A DNA stretch of 64,000 bases from Perilla frutescens (Eukaryota; Streptophyta; Magnoliopsida; Lamiales; Lamiaceae), in the NCBI GenBank assembly GCA_026008535.1, contig BRKX01000010.1:26732001-26796000 (forward strand), given 5' to 3'. Positions 45,158-57,115 of the stretch are shown here, one piece after another. The notes under the pieces are model-generated. The model was given only the letters and a program-made list of their open reading frames with translations, ran no database searches and had not been told where the DNA came from. Both the position numbers and the translations under genes were made by a program. The first letter of the stretch is position 1. Every line of letters starts with the position of its first letter.

Positions 45158-48100
45158 ATGTTTAATTTCAGTTATTTCATATCATCAATAACACTCTGCA
45201 ATCTGTCCTCAATCCTCAAAGAAAACAAACTTGTCGGTGAAAACTACAATGACTGGATTCGTAACCTTAACCTAGTTCTAGTTGCTGAGGGACACAAGTT
45301 TGTACTTGAAGAGATATGTCCTGACAAGCCAGATGAGGGTTCTGAAGAAGCCCAAAGGGCTGTGTATGACAAGTGGGTCAAGTCTGATGAGATAGCGCGC
45401 TGCTACATTTTGGCTTCCATGTCGAATGTGTTGCAACATCAGCATCAGACTATGAAGACTGTTTATGATGTCATGCTCAACCTTAAGGAGCTCTTCGGTT
45501 ATCAGAACCGCTCGGCTCACCACTTAGCAATGAAGAAGAGAGGTACATCTCACACTCTGGTTGTGGAAACATGCTTAGCAACTTGTTCTACCCAGTCGTG
45601 GGTAGTAGATACTGGAGCTACTGATCATGTTTGCATGTCTTTACAAGGGTTCCTGGTAAAAAGACAGTTGAGTGAGAATGAGATCACCGTCTACATGGGC
45701 AATGCTATGAGAGTGGCGGCTGTTGCAGTGGGAGACGTTGTTTTACCTTTCAGTAGTGATAGAACTTTGGTTTTGAAAGATTGTCTTTATGTGCCTGGTT
45801 TTAGGCGAAACTTGATTTCAGTTTCTAAATTGATTATGGATGGATATTCTGTTTCTTTTGATAACAAAGTAGTTATCTTTATTGGTAAACATTTTATCTG
45901 TTCTGGCACATTGGATGGACACTTATACTTTCTTAAACCAACTGAAAACACTACGCATAGACAACTGTTGAATACATCGATCATAAACCCTAACAAAAGA
46001 AAAGAACCTTCGGAATTGAATCAAACCTATCTTTGGCATCTAAGGCTAGGTCACATTAACCTTAAGAGGATACAAAGGCTTGTAAACGATGGACCATTGT
46101 CTTCTTTGGTACTGGAATCGTTTCCTTTGTGTGAATCCTGTTTGGAAGGTAAAATAACCAAACGTCCTTTCCAGTCAAAAGGAAATAGATCTGAAGGGCT
46201 ATTAGATTTGATTCACTCTGACCTATGCGGCCCTATGTCAGTTCAAGCTCGAGGAGGGTTCGAGTATTTCATCACTCTCATTGATGATTACTCTAGATAC
46301 GATTATATTTACCTGTTACGTCGCAAGTCTGAATGCTTTGAGAAATTCAAAGAGTTTAAGGCGGAAGCGGAGAAACAAACAGGCAGAAGTATCAAGTCAC
46401 TACGTTCTGATCGTGGTGGCGAGTACCTCTCAAGCGAATTTAGGGATTACATGGCAGAGAGTGGGATTACATCCCAGTTGACTGCGCCTGGAACGCCACA
46501 GCAGAATGGCGTGGCGGAAAGAAGGAATCGTACATTGTTAGAGATGGTTAGATCGATGATGAGTTATTCTGAGTTGCCCATTTCGTTCTGGGGATATGCC
46601 CTGGAAACGGCAGCCTATATTCTTAACTTGGTTCCATCAAAATCAGTTCCTGCTACACCTACAGAACTATGGACTGGACGAAAGCCCAGTTTGAACCATA
46701 TTTAGATTTGGGGTAGCCCAGCACACGTGTTGGACAAGGAAGCTGATAAGCTGGCTCCTCGTACTGATGTAAGGCTGTTCGTTGGATATCTTAGAGGAAC
46801 GAAAGGTGGTTTGTTTTATAGTCCTAAGGATCAGAAGATCATTGTTAGCACCAATGCTCTATTCTTAGAGGAAGACTATGTCATAAACCACAAACCAAGG
46901 AGTCACATCATCCTTGAGGACTTAAGGAGTGGATCGAATCCTACACCAGTTGTACAAGAAGAGGAACCACCAAACACTGCATAATGTGTCACAGAAGTAC
47001 AGGAACTGCCTCGTCGCAGTGGGAGGATTGTACGCCAACCTGATAGATTCATTGGTCTGGGAGAGGCTTCAGATTTCCCAGAGGGTCTCAATGAATTGGA
47101 TCCCAGGACCTATGACGAGGCAATTCGAGATAAAGATGCAGATTCTTGAAAAACTGCAATGGAGTCTGAGATTGGATCTATAGATCACAATCAAGTCTGG
47201 GAACTTGTAGAACCACTGGATGGGGTAAAACCCATTAGCTGTAAGTGGGTCTACAAGCGCAAGAGAGGATCTGATGGGAAGGTTGAAACCTTCAAAGCTA
47301 GATTTGTGGCAAAATGGTATACTCAGAAAGAAGGGATCGATTATGAGGAAACCTTTTCACCGGTAGCCATGCTTAAGTCAATCCAGATTCTCTTGTCTAT
47401 TGCCGCTCATTTGGATTATGAGATCTGGCAGATGGATGTCAAGACGGCTTTCCTAAACGGAAGTCTTGAGGAAAACATTCACATGACACAACCAGAGGGA
47501 TTCATTGCTAAGGGCCAAGAGCACTTGGTGTGTAAGCTTAAGAGATCCATTTATGGACTTAAGCAGGCATCGAGGTCTTGGAACATCTGATTTGACGAGG
47601 TTATCCAGTCATATGGATTTGTGCAAAGTCCGGATAAGAGCTGTGTGTACAAGAAATGTGATGAAAACGTGGTGGCATTCCTCGTACTTTATGTTGATGA
47701 CATCTTGCTTATTGGAAACAGTAAGAAGGCGTTGTCAAACATTAGGGTGTGGTTGTCCGAGTAGTTCGATATAAAGGATCTGGGTGAAGCCGGACATGTC
47801 CTTGGCATCAAGATCATTTGTGATCGCCAGAAAAGGATGTTATGTCTGTCCCAGGCGACTTATATTGATACAGTGCTAGCTAGGTTTGGCATGCAAGATT
47901 CCAAGAAAGGTTTTATACCTTACAGCCATGAAATTCATCTATCCAAGGAAATGTGTCCCCAAACACAGTCTGAGATAGAGGAAATGAAGAAAGTACCATA
48001 TGCTTCGGCTGTGGGAAGTTTGATGTATGCTATGCTATGCACTAGGCCTGATATATGCTATGCCGTTGGCATAGTAAGCAGATATCAGTCTAACCCTGGA

Positions 48101-48679
48101 CAAGGTCACTGGACTGCGGTCAAAAACATTCTCAAGTACCTTAAACGGACTCGAGACTACATGTTGATTTTCCGCTCTGATAGTCTAGTACCTTTGGGTT
48201 ACACGGACTCAGATTTTCAATCCGACAAAGATCAGAGTAAGTCTACCTCGGGCTATGTGTTTACATTAGGAGGTGGAGCCATCGCATGGAGGAGCATTAA
48301 GCAGAAATGCATTGCGGATTCCACCATGGAAGCTGAGTATGTAGCTGCCTCTGAGGCTGCAAAAGAGGCTGTCTGGCTCCGCGGGTTCCTAGTGGGCTTG
48401 GGCGTGGTTTCTGATTTGCCTAAGACTATCACGATATACTGTGATAACTCTGGTGCAGTGGCAAATTCGAAGGAACCCAGAGCCCACAAGGCAAGTAAAC
48501 ACATAGAGAGAAAGTACCATCTTATACGAGAAATCGTTAAGAGAGGAGACGTGGCAGTGGTTAAGATTGCATCGGAGGACAACCTGGCTGATCCATTCAC
48601 GAAGAGCCTTGTGGCTAAGACCTTTGATGGTCACGTGGAGAAAATGGGAGTGAGATGCAGACCTAGGGATGCATTTTGA
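45158..48679 (+). pseudogene. Copia gag-pol polyprotein, broken
   Basis: All parts are in one phase. A gag head (LVGENYNDWIRNLNLVL) is followed at about 45538 by a jump straight to the protease region, so most of gag with its zinc knuckle is deleted. Protease shows DTGATDHVC at about 45608. The pre-integrase WHLRLGH...CESC part is near 46035-46150. Integrase has SDLCGP, IDDYSR and SDRGGEY...GTPQQNGVAE (46215-46520). Reverse transcriptase has QMDVKTAFLNG (47432) and YVDDILL (47690). RNase H has GYTDSD and ADSTMEAEYVA (48198-48345). Stops interrupt it at 46703 (TAG), 46982 (TAA), 47147 (TGA), 47588 (TGA) and 47762 (TAG). No frameshift was seen. The element cannot move by its own proteins. Confidence 0.93.
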
Positions 48680-48755
48680 GTTGATAGTTTTGATTGGAGA
48701 GTTAGCTAGTTATTTATTATGCTTGAAAGACATGCTTCAAGTATAAGTGGGAGAT

Positions 48756-50204
48756 TGTTAGTTTTGTATACTGGAAGACTTGTCTTTGTATACTTTTCTG
48801 ATGATATGATGATATGAAATGAAAGTTATTGCAGTCACTGTTTGCATTTAGATTATGTTCTATAATTGTTCTATGCAATGTTCCATATACTTACATTGTA
48901 GATGATATGGTGTGGGGAGTCACACGGTAAAGATCATATCATTAGAACCTTGTAAAGTATTAAAGAGCTCACGGCTTAGATGGTCCTGAACACACCATCG
49001 GTACACCGTAGAATAATCTGATAAGTTACTTTATCTTGACCAACTGATTATTCTAGTACACTCGTTAGTGTATTGAGGAGGATCACGATAGGATACTATT
49101 CTCTGTCTCTGACCCAGTTACTGAGAGAATAAAGATCCACAGAGTTCGGGTTCTGAACTCATGTGATATTGGCGAGCCTATGTGTGCGTTGTTTATTATT
49201 TTGATTTATCAATGGGTGAGATCTTTTCGTAGATCGAATTCGATATCTTGGGTAATAACAATGTATACATGATGTCTCGAGCAGTATGCATGAGCACTGT
49301 GTCCTGGTGCGCCAGGTTGATGATGTTCTCTTGAGGAAGCACAAGTTCATGTTGAAACCCTGCAGGTGGAATTTATTCCGTACATGAATAAAGCTTGTGT
49401 AGTACTACTCAAGGTTTTAGATGTTAATTAATTATAGCTGTCAGAGGCTTACATAATTAATTAATGAACATTATATCTTAAACACGGGGAATGGCTGGAC
49501 TAAAGGAGAAAGCATATTCGTAAATATGTATTAAATTGGTAGGTCAGTTTTACTTCTTTAGTGGAATAAAAGTAAAATTTAATTTATTTAATTATATCCT
49601 AGGTTTATTGGATATTGGATATTAAATAAATTAGTGGGCCAATTTAATATTCTTCTAGATCCCTGTTGTAGCCCAATTGACTGATAGTGGACTGAATATT
49701 GAACTTGAGATAGAGGCCCAAGCCCAGTAGGGCTGGAACATGAAATTTCGCCCCTCCCTATATATAAGGGGAGGGGGGGCACGAAATTTTGATGATGTTA
49801 TTCATAGGAAATCAGCCCCTCTTAGTCTCTCAAAGTTATCCACAGATTTCACAATTCTATCTAGTAGATTTCAGCCCACTCTGAATCTAGTTACAGTCCG
49901 GGAATACAACAGAAGATCTTGGAGTAGAATCTGTGGTGCTCGATTTTTTGAGGTGTTAGGTGGCGCCACACAGTGTTCATTCAACAACAAGATTAGATCT
50001 TTAATCTTGTCCACAGACCGTCTATCGATTTGTAAGTAGATTCGTTTCTATGTCTTCCGCTTTATTATATTCGAATCTGCTTTGCATGCTTTTTGATTAG
50101 ACTGTGATAAACATGCATGTTACATAAAATTATGATTTGCATGAATATGGATTAATGAACAACCAAATGATCCTGCGGTGGTTTAATTCGAAAAAACCCC
50201 AACA
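48756..50204 (+). repeat. 3' LTR of the Copia element
   Basis: It is the second copy of the LTR, 1449 bp, 7 bp longer by a GGATATT duplication near 49615. About ten substitutions separate it from the 5' copy by eye. Confidence 0.95.
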
Positions 50205-50702
50205 ATAATGACTCAAATCCTTCCAAACGTCGAGTGATAAATTTCCACACCACACGCACCTTGAAGTTATAATATGATTTTCGTGCATATTAAATGAATT
50301 ACTAAGAGCAACAACATCACAACTGTCAAATGATGTTAATTAAAACTTATATCTAGTTCTATGATTATTTTTGAAAAATATAAATTGAAGTATTTATATC
50401 ACGTTCGCTACATTATATGAAAAGTCCAAAAACTCGATAAATTTGATCTTTTTTAATTCATATGAAAAACAAAATCAGTCCAAAATTCGTGTATTTTAAG
50501 GCAATTTGGTGTTCACGTAGATGTACACGTGGCAGTCTCTGACTGCCACGTCAGATTCAATTGGCTAAAATTTGAAAATCATGTGAAAAACCAAACAATG
50601 AATAAGTTCATGTTATTAAAACTACGTTTCTTAAAACGTGTGAAAAAATAAAAACACCTCAAAGTTTATGTATTTTAAAGCAATTAACTCCCTACAAAAC
50701 TA

Positions 50703-51989
50703 ACACACTATTTATGAACAAATAAGTGAACAGTAAGTGCACGACATTATTATAATACGCAGATGAGCAAGAGTATCATATCCTACAGAGACTGCTATTT
50801 TTATGTTCTCAAACACAAGCACCTTACTAATATTTAGACACTGAATACGCAGGTAGCATGTAAATAAATAAATAAATAACACAAATAAAATACAGAATAT
50901 AAAATAACTGAACTCAACAATAAAGGAAAACCTAGGCTTTAGGGAAATTGAATTATTATTTCATTTATTAATACTCATTAATTTTTACTACACACCACCA
51001 ACAAACACAACTCCTCACAAAATCAACAAATACTCATCCTCCATTGTCAACCAAAATCAAACAAAGTGACCAAATAAATTCCAAACAATTTCATGTTCAA
51101 TTAAACAAATCCAAAACAACATGTCATCAACCTTCTAGCAATTAAACCAATGCAATAATTCAAGGATAACTTCATAGTAGACATAAAACATTCAAAACCT
51201 CAATTTAGCTAAATCTCTACAATAATAATTTCTTAATTAATTAGCATGCTCAAATAATTAGACAAATTCCTCTTAAACTAAGCATGCCCAACAACATAGG
51301 AACATAATTGTATCATCAATTTAAACATAATCACATTCTACAGGAAAATCCCTAAATTTAAGCCCTAAAACCATAATCAACCAAATAACAATTTTGCACC
51401 GATTAAAATGCTAAAAACATGAAGCATAGTCATAATCTCACATAAATCATAAGAATGAAATGGAATGAATTAGACATACCTTGAAGATTTGGCAAGAGGG
51501 TTGAGAGGATTTGAGAGAGTAGAGTGTAATGTGTGTGAAATGAGTGTAAAATGAAGTGAAATGGTGTATTTAAAATCAAAATCCGCGACTCGGGTTGACC
51601 CATGGGTCGACCGAGTCTTGAACAAATTGTTAAGGGGTGGGTCGACCCAGTTGTGCTTGAAAACAACCATCTATGTTGACCCACACATCTTAGCCGACCC
51701 CTGTCCGAACCTTATTTCTTTTTCTGAATTTTCGACTTCTCGATCCATTTCTCGGCTTATAAGTATCAAATTCCAAGTACTTAAACCAAACAAAAACACA
51801 AAAACAAACACAATGAAAGAAAAACAAAAGCAAAAACTAAAATAAAGGGCCGAGTTAAGTTAAATTCAAGTTCCCTCAAACTTATTTGTTGGAAACGAAT
51901 AAGTTCAAGAATACAAAGATAACTTAACTTGGGAACTCACAACGATCAGGGACGATCTGGTGGTTCAAGGCACCACCAAGTGAACTTGA
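50703..51989 (-). mobile_element. Gypsy (Athila/Tat-type) LTR remnant 1
   Basis: Its left part (ACACTATTTATGAACAAATAA, GTAAGTGCACG, then GAGTATCATATCCTACAGAG) has the same order as the segment starting at 51990. Read on the minus strand it ends with the GGATAC...GTGCACTTAC phrase common near the ends of plant Athila/Tat LTRs. GGGTCGACC words at 51590-51650 recur in the neighbouring LTR. No intact ends were fixed, and the short frames are not genes. Confidence 0.5.
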
Positions 51990-54034
51990 CACGCTATTTA
52001 TTAATAAATAATCATACCGTAAGTGCACGTTGTGTTTGTAATAAATAGATGAGCAAGAATATTGTATCCCACAGAGACCATTACTTCCCAATTCTTAAAC
52101 ACAAGTACCTAATTAATATCTAGATACTGGATAAGCAGGTAAAAAGAGAATGAACTAAATAGCATAAAATAACACACAATAAATAAACTGCTGGACTTAA
52201 CAGATGTATGAAAACTAGGATTTAGGAAAATTGGATTATTAGAATAATTATCAATATTCATTAATTCTCTTAACCCGACTCATGTCTTTAATCTATCAAT
52301 GGTGGGGGATCACAATTTGTTATCAGACTGCTTTTAAATGCATATATCATAACATAGATATAATGAGCATGCACTGTCACGACCCCACATTAATATCTGA
52401 TTAATGCAACGTGTGACTGGCACAACTTGATCCCAAGGAAGGGTGGATCAAGGCGCGAACCGAAAATATTTAAGTAAAGAAATGAACTACTATATTCCAG
52501 GATCGATATTTGGTCTGAGAACTCTAATTCTGAACGGATTTCAAGTACTCATAATGACTGAATAATAATAGTACTTAATTGATTATCGAGTTATTGGACT
52601 CGTCCAAAATCAAAAGCTGTAATATTGGACTTGCTATATATAACTGAGTTGCGGAAGTAAAAGAAAGACATTCAAAATACAAGACCATCTGAGCCTTGTA
52701 CAAAAGAGCTCCACTCTCAGCACTTCTCCCTTCAACACCAGCTCAACCTGCATATTTAAAAACAAATATGTAGGGCTGAGTACAAGGGTACTCAGTGAAC
52801 ACATTGTCAAAAATATTTACTGAACTGAAAACTGATTTTTCTTGTCATGCATCTGAGTAAACACATAGGGGTTTTATCTGAGAAGGCCCTATGTTTTACT
52901 AAATCACTTTCTCTCTTTGAGCGCTCTTTTCTATTGTATGATCATCCATATCCGAACTGAAAGTCGATGAATAGCTCCGCTAAATCCTTTTCCATGAACG
53001 CTTATCAACGTCGATGTCTTAGTCAGGAATAGCTCCGCTAAAGCCTTTCTCTCTTCCTAATATCACCGACTTAAGTGTACACTATCCTCAGTTAACATGC
53101 TAAGTTAGCATGAGGTCCGATCCCTTTAAGAGTTAGAAAGCCCCTTGCGAGCTAACTAAATACAGATAAGGATATCATACAAAACAAAATATTTTATGCA
53201 TGACAATAATTTATTTACATCAGAAATAATTAACTGCTGGTGAGTAAAAACTCAAATAATTATTTGGACTAAGAGTCTGCTTGTAAAAGAAAACCTACCT
53301 TTCACCGATGTTTTAATACGGCAGATGCTAGTTTTTCATAGGTCTTATCCCTTGCGGATCTGCTAGCCTTCAATATATAAAAATATACTTAGCATGTTGA
53401 TCCTAAAACTGACAGGACTCAACACGACACGAAGGCCTATTAAGGTCTAGTATCCGTTCTAAATTTTCTTAGCTTAAGGGTTAATCTCGACCCTAGCTCT
53501 TAAACATATTAAGATATACATCATCATCATTTAAGGTATCAAAAATACCTCAACATCCAACACAACTTGATACTAGAACCAAGGTCAACATTTAAGCTCA
53601 TAAACTGATCACACTCTGCACATCACCCATCTTTACAGAATTTTCTGCTTTGACTCGCTAAGGTGCAGGAGATGTGCCATATACCTTTGCAAAGCCATAT
53701 AAGTCTAGAATTTTACAGAATTTACAGTGACTCAAGATGATTAGTAACGAAAATGTTATACCCGATTGACTGAAAGGTGGCAGAACTGCTAGAATTTCCA
53801 AAAGAAAAACACGTGACCTGACTTTGACGATTTTTCATAATCGAATTAGGAAGGATTATGGACTGATCCATATACCATTGGAAAGCAACGGAATTCTAGT
53901 TTCCGGAAAAATTTACGGTGACTCAATACGATGTCTAACGAGGGGAGTTATGCTCATTTTACTGAAGGGTGGTGAAACTGCCGAACAGAGCTGCGTAGCG
54001 CACCGTCTGCGCGAACTCCAAACAAACTCCGAAT

Positions 54035-54310
54035 CAGTCGACTGATTCACCCCATCAGTTAACTGATTCACCTCATTAGTTAACTGAACTGATGAGCTTC
54101 AGTCCGGAACTGATTAGCCTAAGCTAGGACTGATTTATTTCAGTTAAACTGATTCACTTCATCAGTTAACCGATGAGCTTCAGTGCTGAACTGATTTGCC
54201 TAGGCTAGGACTGATTTATCCAGTCAAATGATTCACTTCATAAGTTAATTGATGAGCTTCAGCGCTGAACTGATTTGCCTAGGCTAGGACTGATTTTTCC
54301 CCAACTGGTG
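54035..54310. repeat. About 80-bp tandem repeat, three copies
   Basis: GATGAGCTTCAG starts at 54091, 54172 and 54251 (81 and 79 bp apart). Each unit also carries GAACTGATTNGCCTA and AGCTAGGACTGATTT-type phrases and a palindromic AGTTAACTGA. It lies inside the solo LTR. Confidence 0.85.
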
Positions 54311-54587
54311 CTAGAGTTAAAACTGATTTATTTCGGTCCAAATACCAAGCTTTCATCACCTCAAAACATCTCAAACTTAACTACACATGCTTGCACATAA
54401 CCAACTAATTTTCTAAAACATTAACGTCATTTAAAACACCAAAAATCCACACATATACTTTGTAAGCTTAGATCTGAAAATATATGTTTATATAGCTCAT
54501 GATTTTCGAAAATACCTTTCAAAATAACCAATGAGAAAAGTTGGAAGAAGCTTGGAGGAGATGAAACGTCTGAAACAAAGCTTTCAA

Positions 54588-55038
54588 TGATGACGCCAGA
54601 AACCCAATGGTGAAGAGCGGCTGAAGGATAGCTTGAGCTCTTCTCGACAAGGCTGTAACTTCTTGCTTCTACCACTCTCTTTCTCTCTCTCAGTTTCTTA
54701 CGCAGAGATGAAGATGAAAAGGTAGAATAAAATGCTACATAGCTGCACTCTCTCTCACTTCTTGTGCAGAAATTGAAGATGAAAAGGAGAAGAAGAAATG
54801 AGAAGCTGCCGCGTTTCCTCTCTCTCTTTCTCGAAAATTTTGTGTGGAGAATGAAGATGGAATGGAGAAAAAAGAAAGAAAGGCAGCTTGCTTTTACCCT
54901 TTTTCTCTCTCTCTCTACTCTACATAAATGCTTTGCAGTTGAAAAGAACATAAACGATGACGTCAGAAACCCAACGGTGAAGAGCGGCTGAAGGATAGCT
55001 TGAGCTCTTCTTGACAAGGCTGCAACTTCTTGCTTCCA

Positions 55039-55077
<39 letters not shown>

Positions 55078-55330
55078 CTCACGCAGAGATGAAGATGAAA
55101 AGGTGGAATAAGATGCTACATAGCTGCACTCTCTCTCACTTCTTGTGCAGAAAATGAAGATGAAAAGGAGAAGAAGAAATGCGAAGCTGCTGCGTTTCCT
55201 CTCTCTCTTTCTCGAAAATTTTGTGTGGAGAATGAAGATGGAATGGAGAAAAAGAAAGAAATACAGCTTGCTTTTATCCTTTTTCTCTCTCTCTACTCTA
55301 CATAAATGCTTTGCAGTTGAAAAGAACATA
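54588..55330. repeat. 367-bp tandem duplication in the solo LTR
   Basis: TGAAGAGCGGCTGAAGGATA begins at 54611 and again at 54978, 367 bp apart. The two copies differ at few positions and in the length of a CT run (55040-55073 in the second copy). The duplication makes the long Ser/Arg-rich minus-strand frame. Confidence 0.88.
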
Positions 55331-57115
55331 AATGCTTGCAGTTGAAAAGAAGATTTTACAGCTTAATAAATTGGGTAAGGCTAGGCTTCAGATTTCTCCT
55401 TCCACTAGACAATAATAAATTTCCACTGAGACGTATGGTGCATGGCAGACAGAATGGCTTCTCACCTTGGGGAATGAGAATTGACACATATCGGGTTTTA
55501 AATACCCGTTATTCGGTTATTGTGATATTTTTCAACTCCGAAAAAATTCCGAACTAACCCGAGCTTGATGAAGTAATTCACTTATTTTAAAATAATAATT
55601 TATTTGAAATTATTGATTTCTAAAACACTGCTTTAAAATACTGGTTTTAAATCCTTAACAACTAAAACATCTGAACTAGAGAATATCTAATTCTCTCGGC
55701 TTGAACATCTCGTTTAAATTATCTGAATTTAAACAATTGAATGACTGGAGAATATCTGATTCTCCTAGTCCTGAAAATATTTATCAGAATATCTGATTCA
55801 CGATTAACACGCACCGCAATTTAAAAGAATAGAAATCAAATTTATCTGAAATTATGATTCCGGCTTCCCATACTGATAAGGGAATATAATCTTACTGAAA
55901 GGAAAACAATTAACCCACCTACGGGAATTAATTGACCTTGAATTCAATGCAACTTAACAGATACTTTCGACCCTAATCTTACTGAAAATTACTATACTAA
56001 ATAGTAATTGCCACAATTAACTGCAATTAAGCAGTAATTATTTACGGGGTATTACATGCACTTCACTGCGGTCGGTTCTTCACACATGTCATTACTCCTA
56101 ATCTAGCACACGAAGATCTATTCAAGCCTATGTGATACTTGTTCACTTGGTCGGTTCTTCCAAGCACACATGATCAAGCATTCATACAAGATATAAAATA
56201 ATACATAAAAATCAAACTCCGAGAGATAGCAAGAAGAAAAGTAATCAAATCATATTAAAAAATTCATAATATCCAATCTCTAAAACCTAGCTATGAAATT
56301 AGCTAGACATGAATAAATAAACAACTAAAACCAGAGTATAAGTGTTTATGACATAATAGATAAAAGAACTGAAAAATAATGAGTAATCCAGTAGTCTCGT
56401 CTTCTCTACAGGGGCACTTTGTCTCTAGCAATCTTGTCAACTCCTCTTGAGTAGACGAAAAACCTCTGTCTTCTCTCTGGTGTATTCTAAGTATAAAAAT
56501 TGTAGAATGAGGAGTCCTCTCTCTCTCTCTCTTAGGCGTGTATCAAAATGGGAACTTTTATATCTAGGTTAAAAACCCTGAATTAGAGTGAAAAAATCAC
56601 ATTTTCGCGGACCCGCACACATGGGTCGACCACCTGGCTGGGTCGACCCAGAGCCCCATTATAACATAGTGTGAAGTCGACCCAGGTCTTTGTAAATTGC
56701 ATTGGGCCGGGTCGACCGGCACTTTCCAAGTCAACCCAAGCCTTTTTCACACCGGGCTTCAGATTTCTTCAGGTTTTGATCATTTAATCCAGTTCATTAG
56801 GCTATAATTTAGTATTTAATTAAGTCCAAGGGTCTAATTAAACACCTCTTCAACTCCTCTTATACATATTCACTTGTTTTGCTTCAAATATGCAACGAAA
56901 TCACAACAATTACTGTAAAACTAGCAAACACATCAAAAACTCCAAATGTTAGCAATATAAGCTCAAAAGCTATATAAAATACACAACTTCATATAATAAA
57001 TAACATCAATTCATATTCAAAAGTTATGTAAAATACACAGCTATCATGAACCCAACCTCTTCATCATCTAAACAATCACATGGGTCTAGCTCACCTGTGG
57101 CTTCACATGAATCAT

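Larger units (their letters stand above)
41264..50204 (+). mobile_element. Ty1/Copia retrotransposon with both LTRs
   Basis: Two near-identical LTRs (41264-42705 and 48756-50204) flank an internal region. The pentamer ATAAT lies directly outside both ends (41259-41263 and 50205-50209), a perfect target duplication. A primer site TGGTATCAGAGC at 42708-42719 pairs with initiator methionine tRNA (family knowledge), and the purine tract AAGTGGGAGA lies at 48745-48754. The domain order protease, integrase, reverse transcriptase, RNase H is that of Copia. The LTRs differ at about ten positions and by a 7-bp GGATATT duplication in the right copy, so the insertion is recent, yet the polyprotein is broken. 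Confidence 0.96.
40310..50692. mobile_element. Inverted-repeat (MULE-like) element split by a Copia element
   Basis: The left arm starts GGGTTAATTGCCTTAAAATA at 40310, and the right arm, read in reverse from 50692, starts GGGAGTTAATTGCTTTAAAA. The arms match for more than 200 bp, including the AATTGAATCTGACGTGGC region at about 40438 (reverse near 50550). Removing the Copia element and one target duplication leaves about 1.4 kb. No coding frame belongs to it. A target duplication is not convincing (CCTAAAAAA and TACAAAACT). Confidence 0.7.
52375..56056 (-). mobile_element. Solo LTR of 3.7 kb (Gypsy chromovirus-like)
   Basis: The segment runs TGTCACGACCC...GGTATTACA and is flanked by TGCAC at both sides (52370-52374 and 56057-56061), a perfect 5-bp target duplication. 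TG...CA ends with CGACCC and GGTATTACA are typical of chromovirus LTRs (family knowledge). The minus strand is the likely sense: a TATTTAAA box lies near 55500, followed by CT-rich leader sequence, and a GTACTCAGCCCTACATAT phrase near the other end. There is no primer site, protein domain or second LTR, so it is a solo LTR. The 300-residue minus-strand frame (54427-55329) has no domain. Confidence 0.83.
51990..57115 (-). mobile_element. Gypsy (Athila/Tat-type) LTR remnant 2, split by a solo LTR
   Basis: The two parts, 51990-52374 and 56057-57115, join across the inserted solo LTR. On the minus strand the right part has GGGTCGACC repeats (56630-56720) and an ATATAAAAG TATA box at about 56550, then a CT-rich leader. 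The left part carries the GTGCACTTAC phrase. A gag-protease remnant in the same orientation lies directly upstream (57116-57982), so this is probably the 3' LTR of that element with pol deleted (inference). Confidence 0.55.

Noticed and set aside
45278..45523. Minus-strand frames opposite the Copia polyprotein
   Set aside because: They are shadows of the plus-strand coding region.
54427..55329. 300-residue minus-strand frame, the longest outside known transposon genes
   Set aside because: It arises from the 367-bp duplication and CT runs of the solo LTR. It is Ser/Arg/Phe-rich without a domain, and the repeats account for its length.
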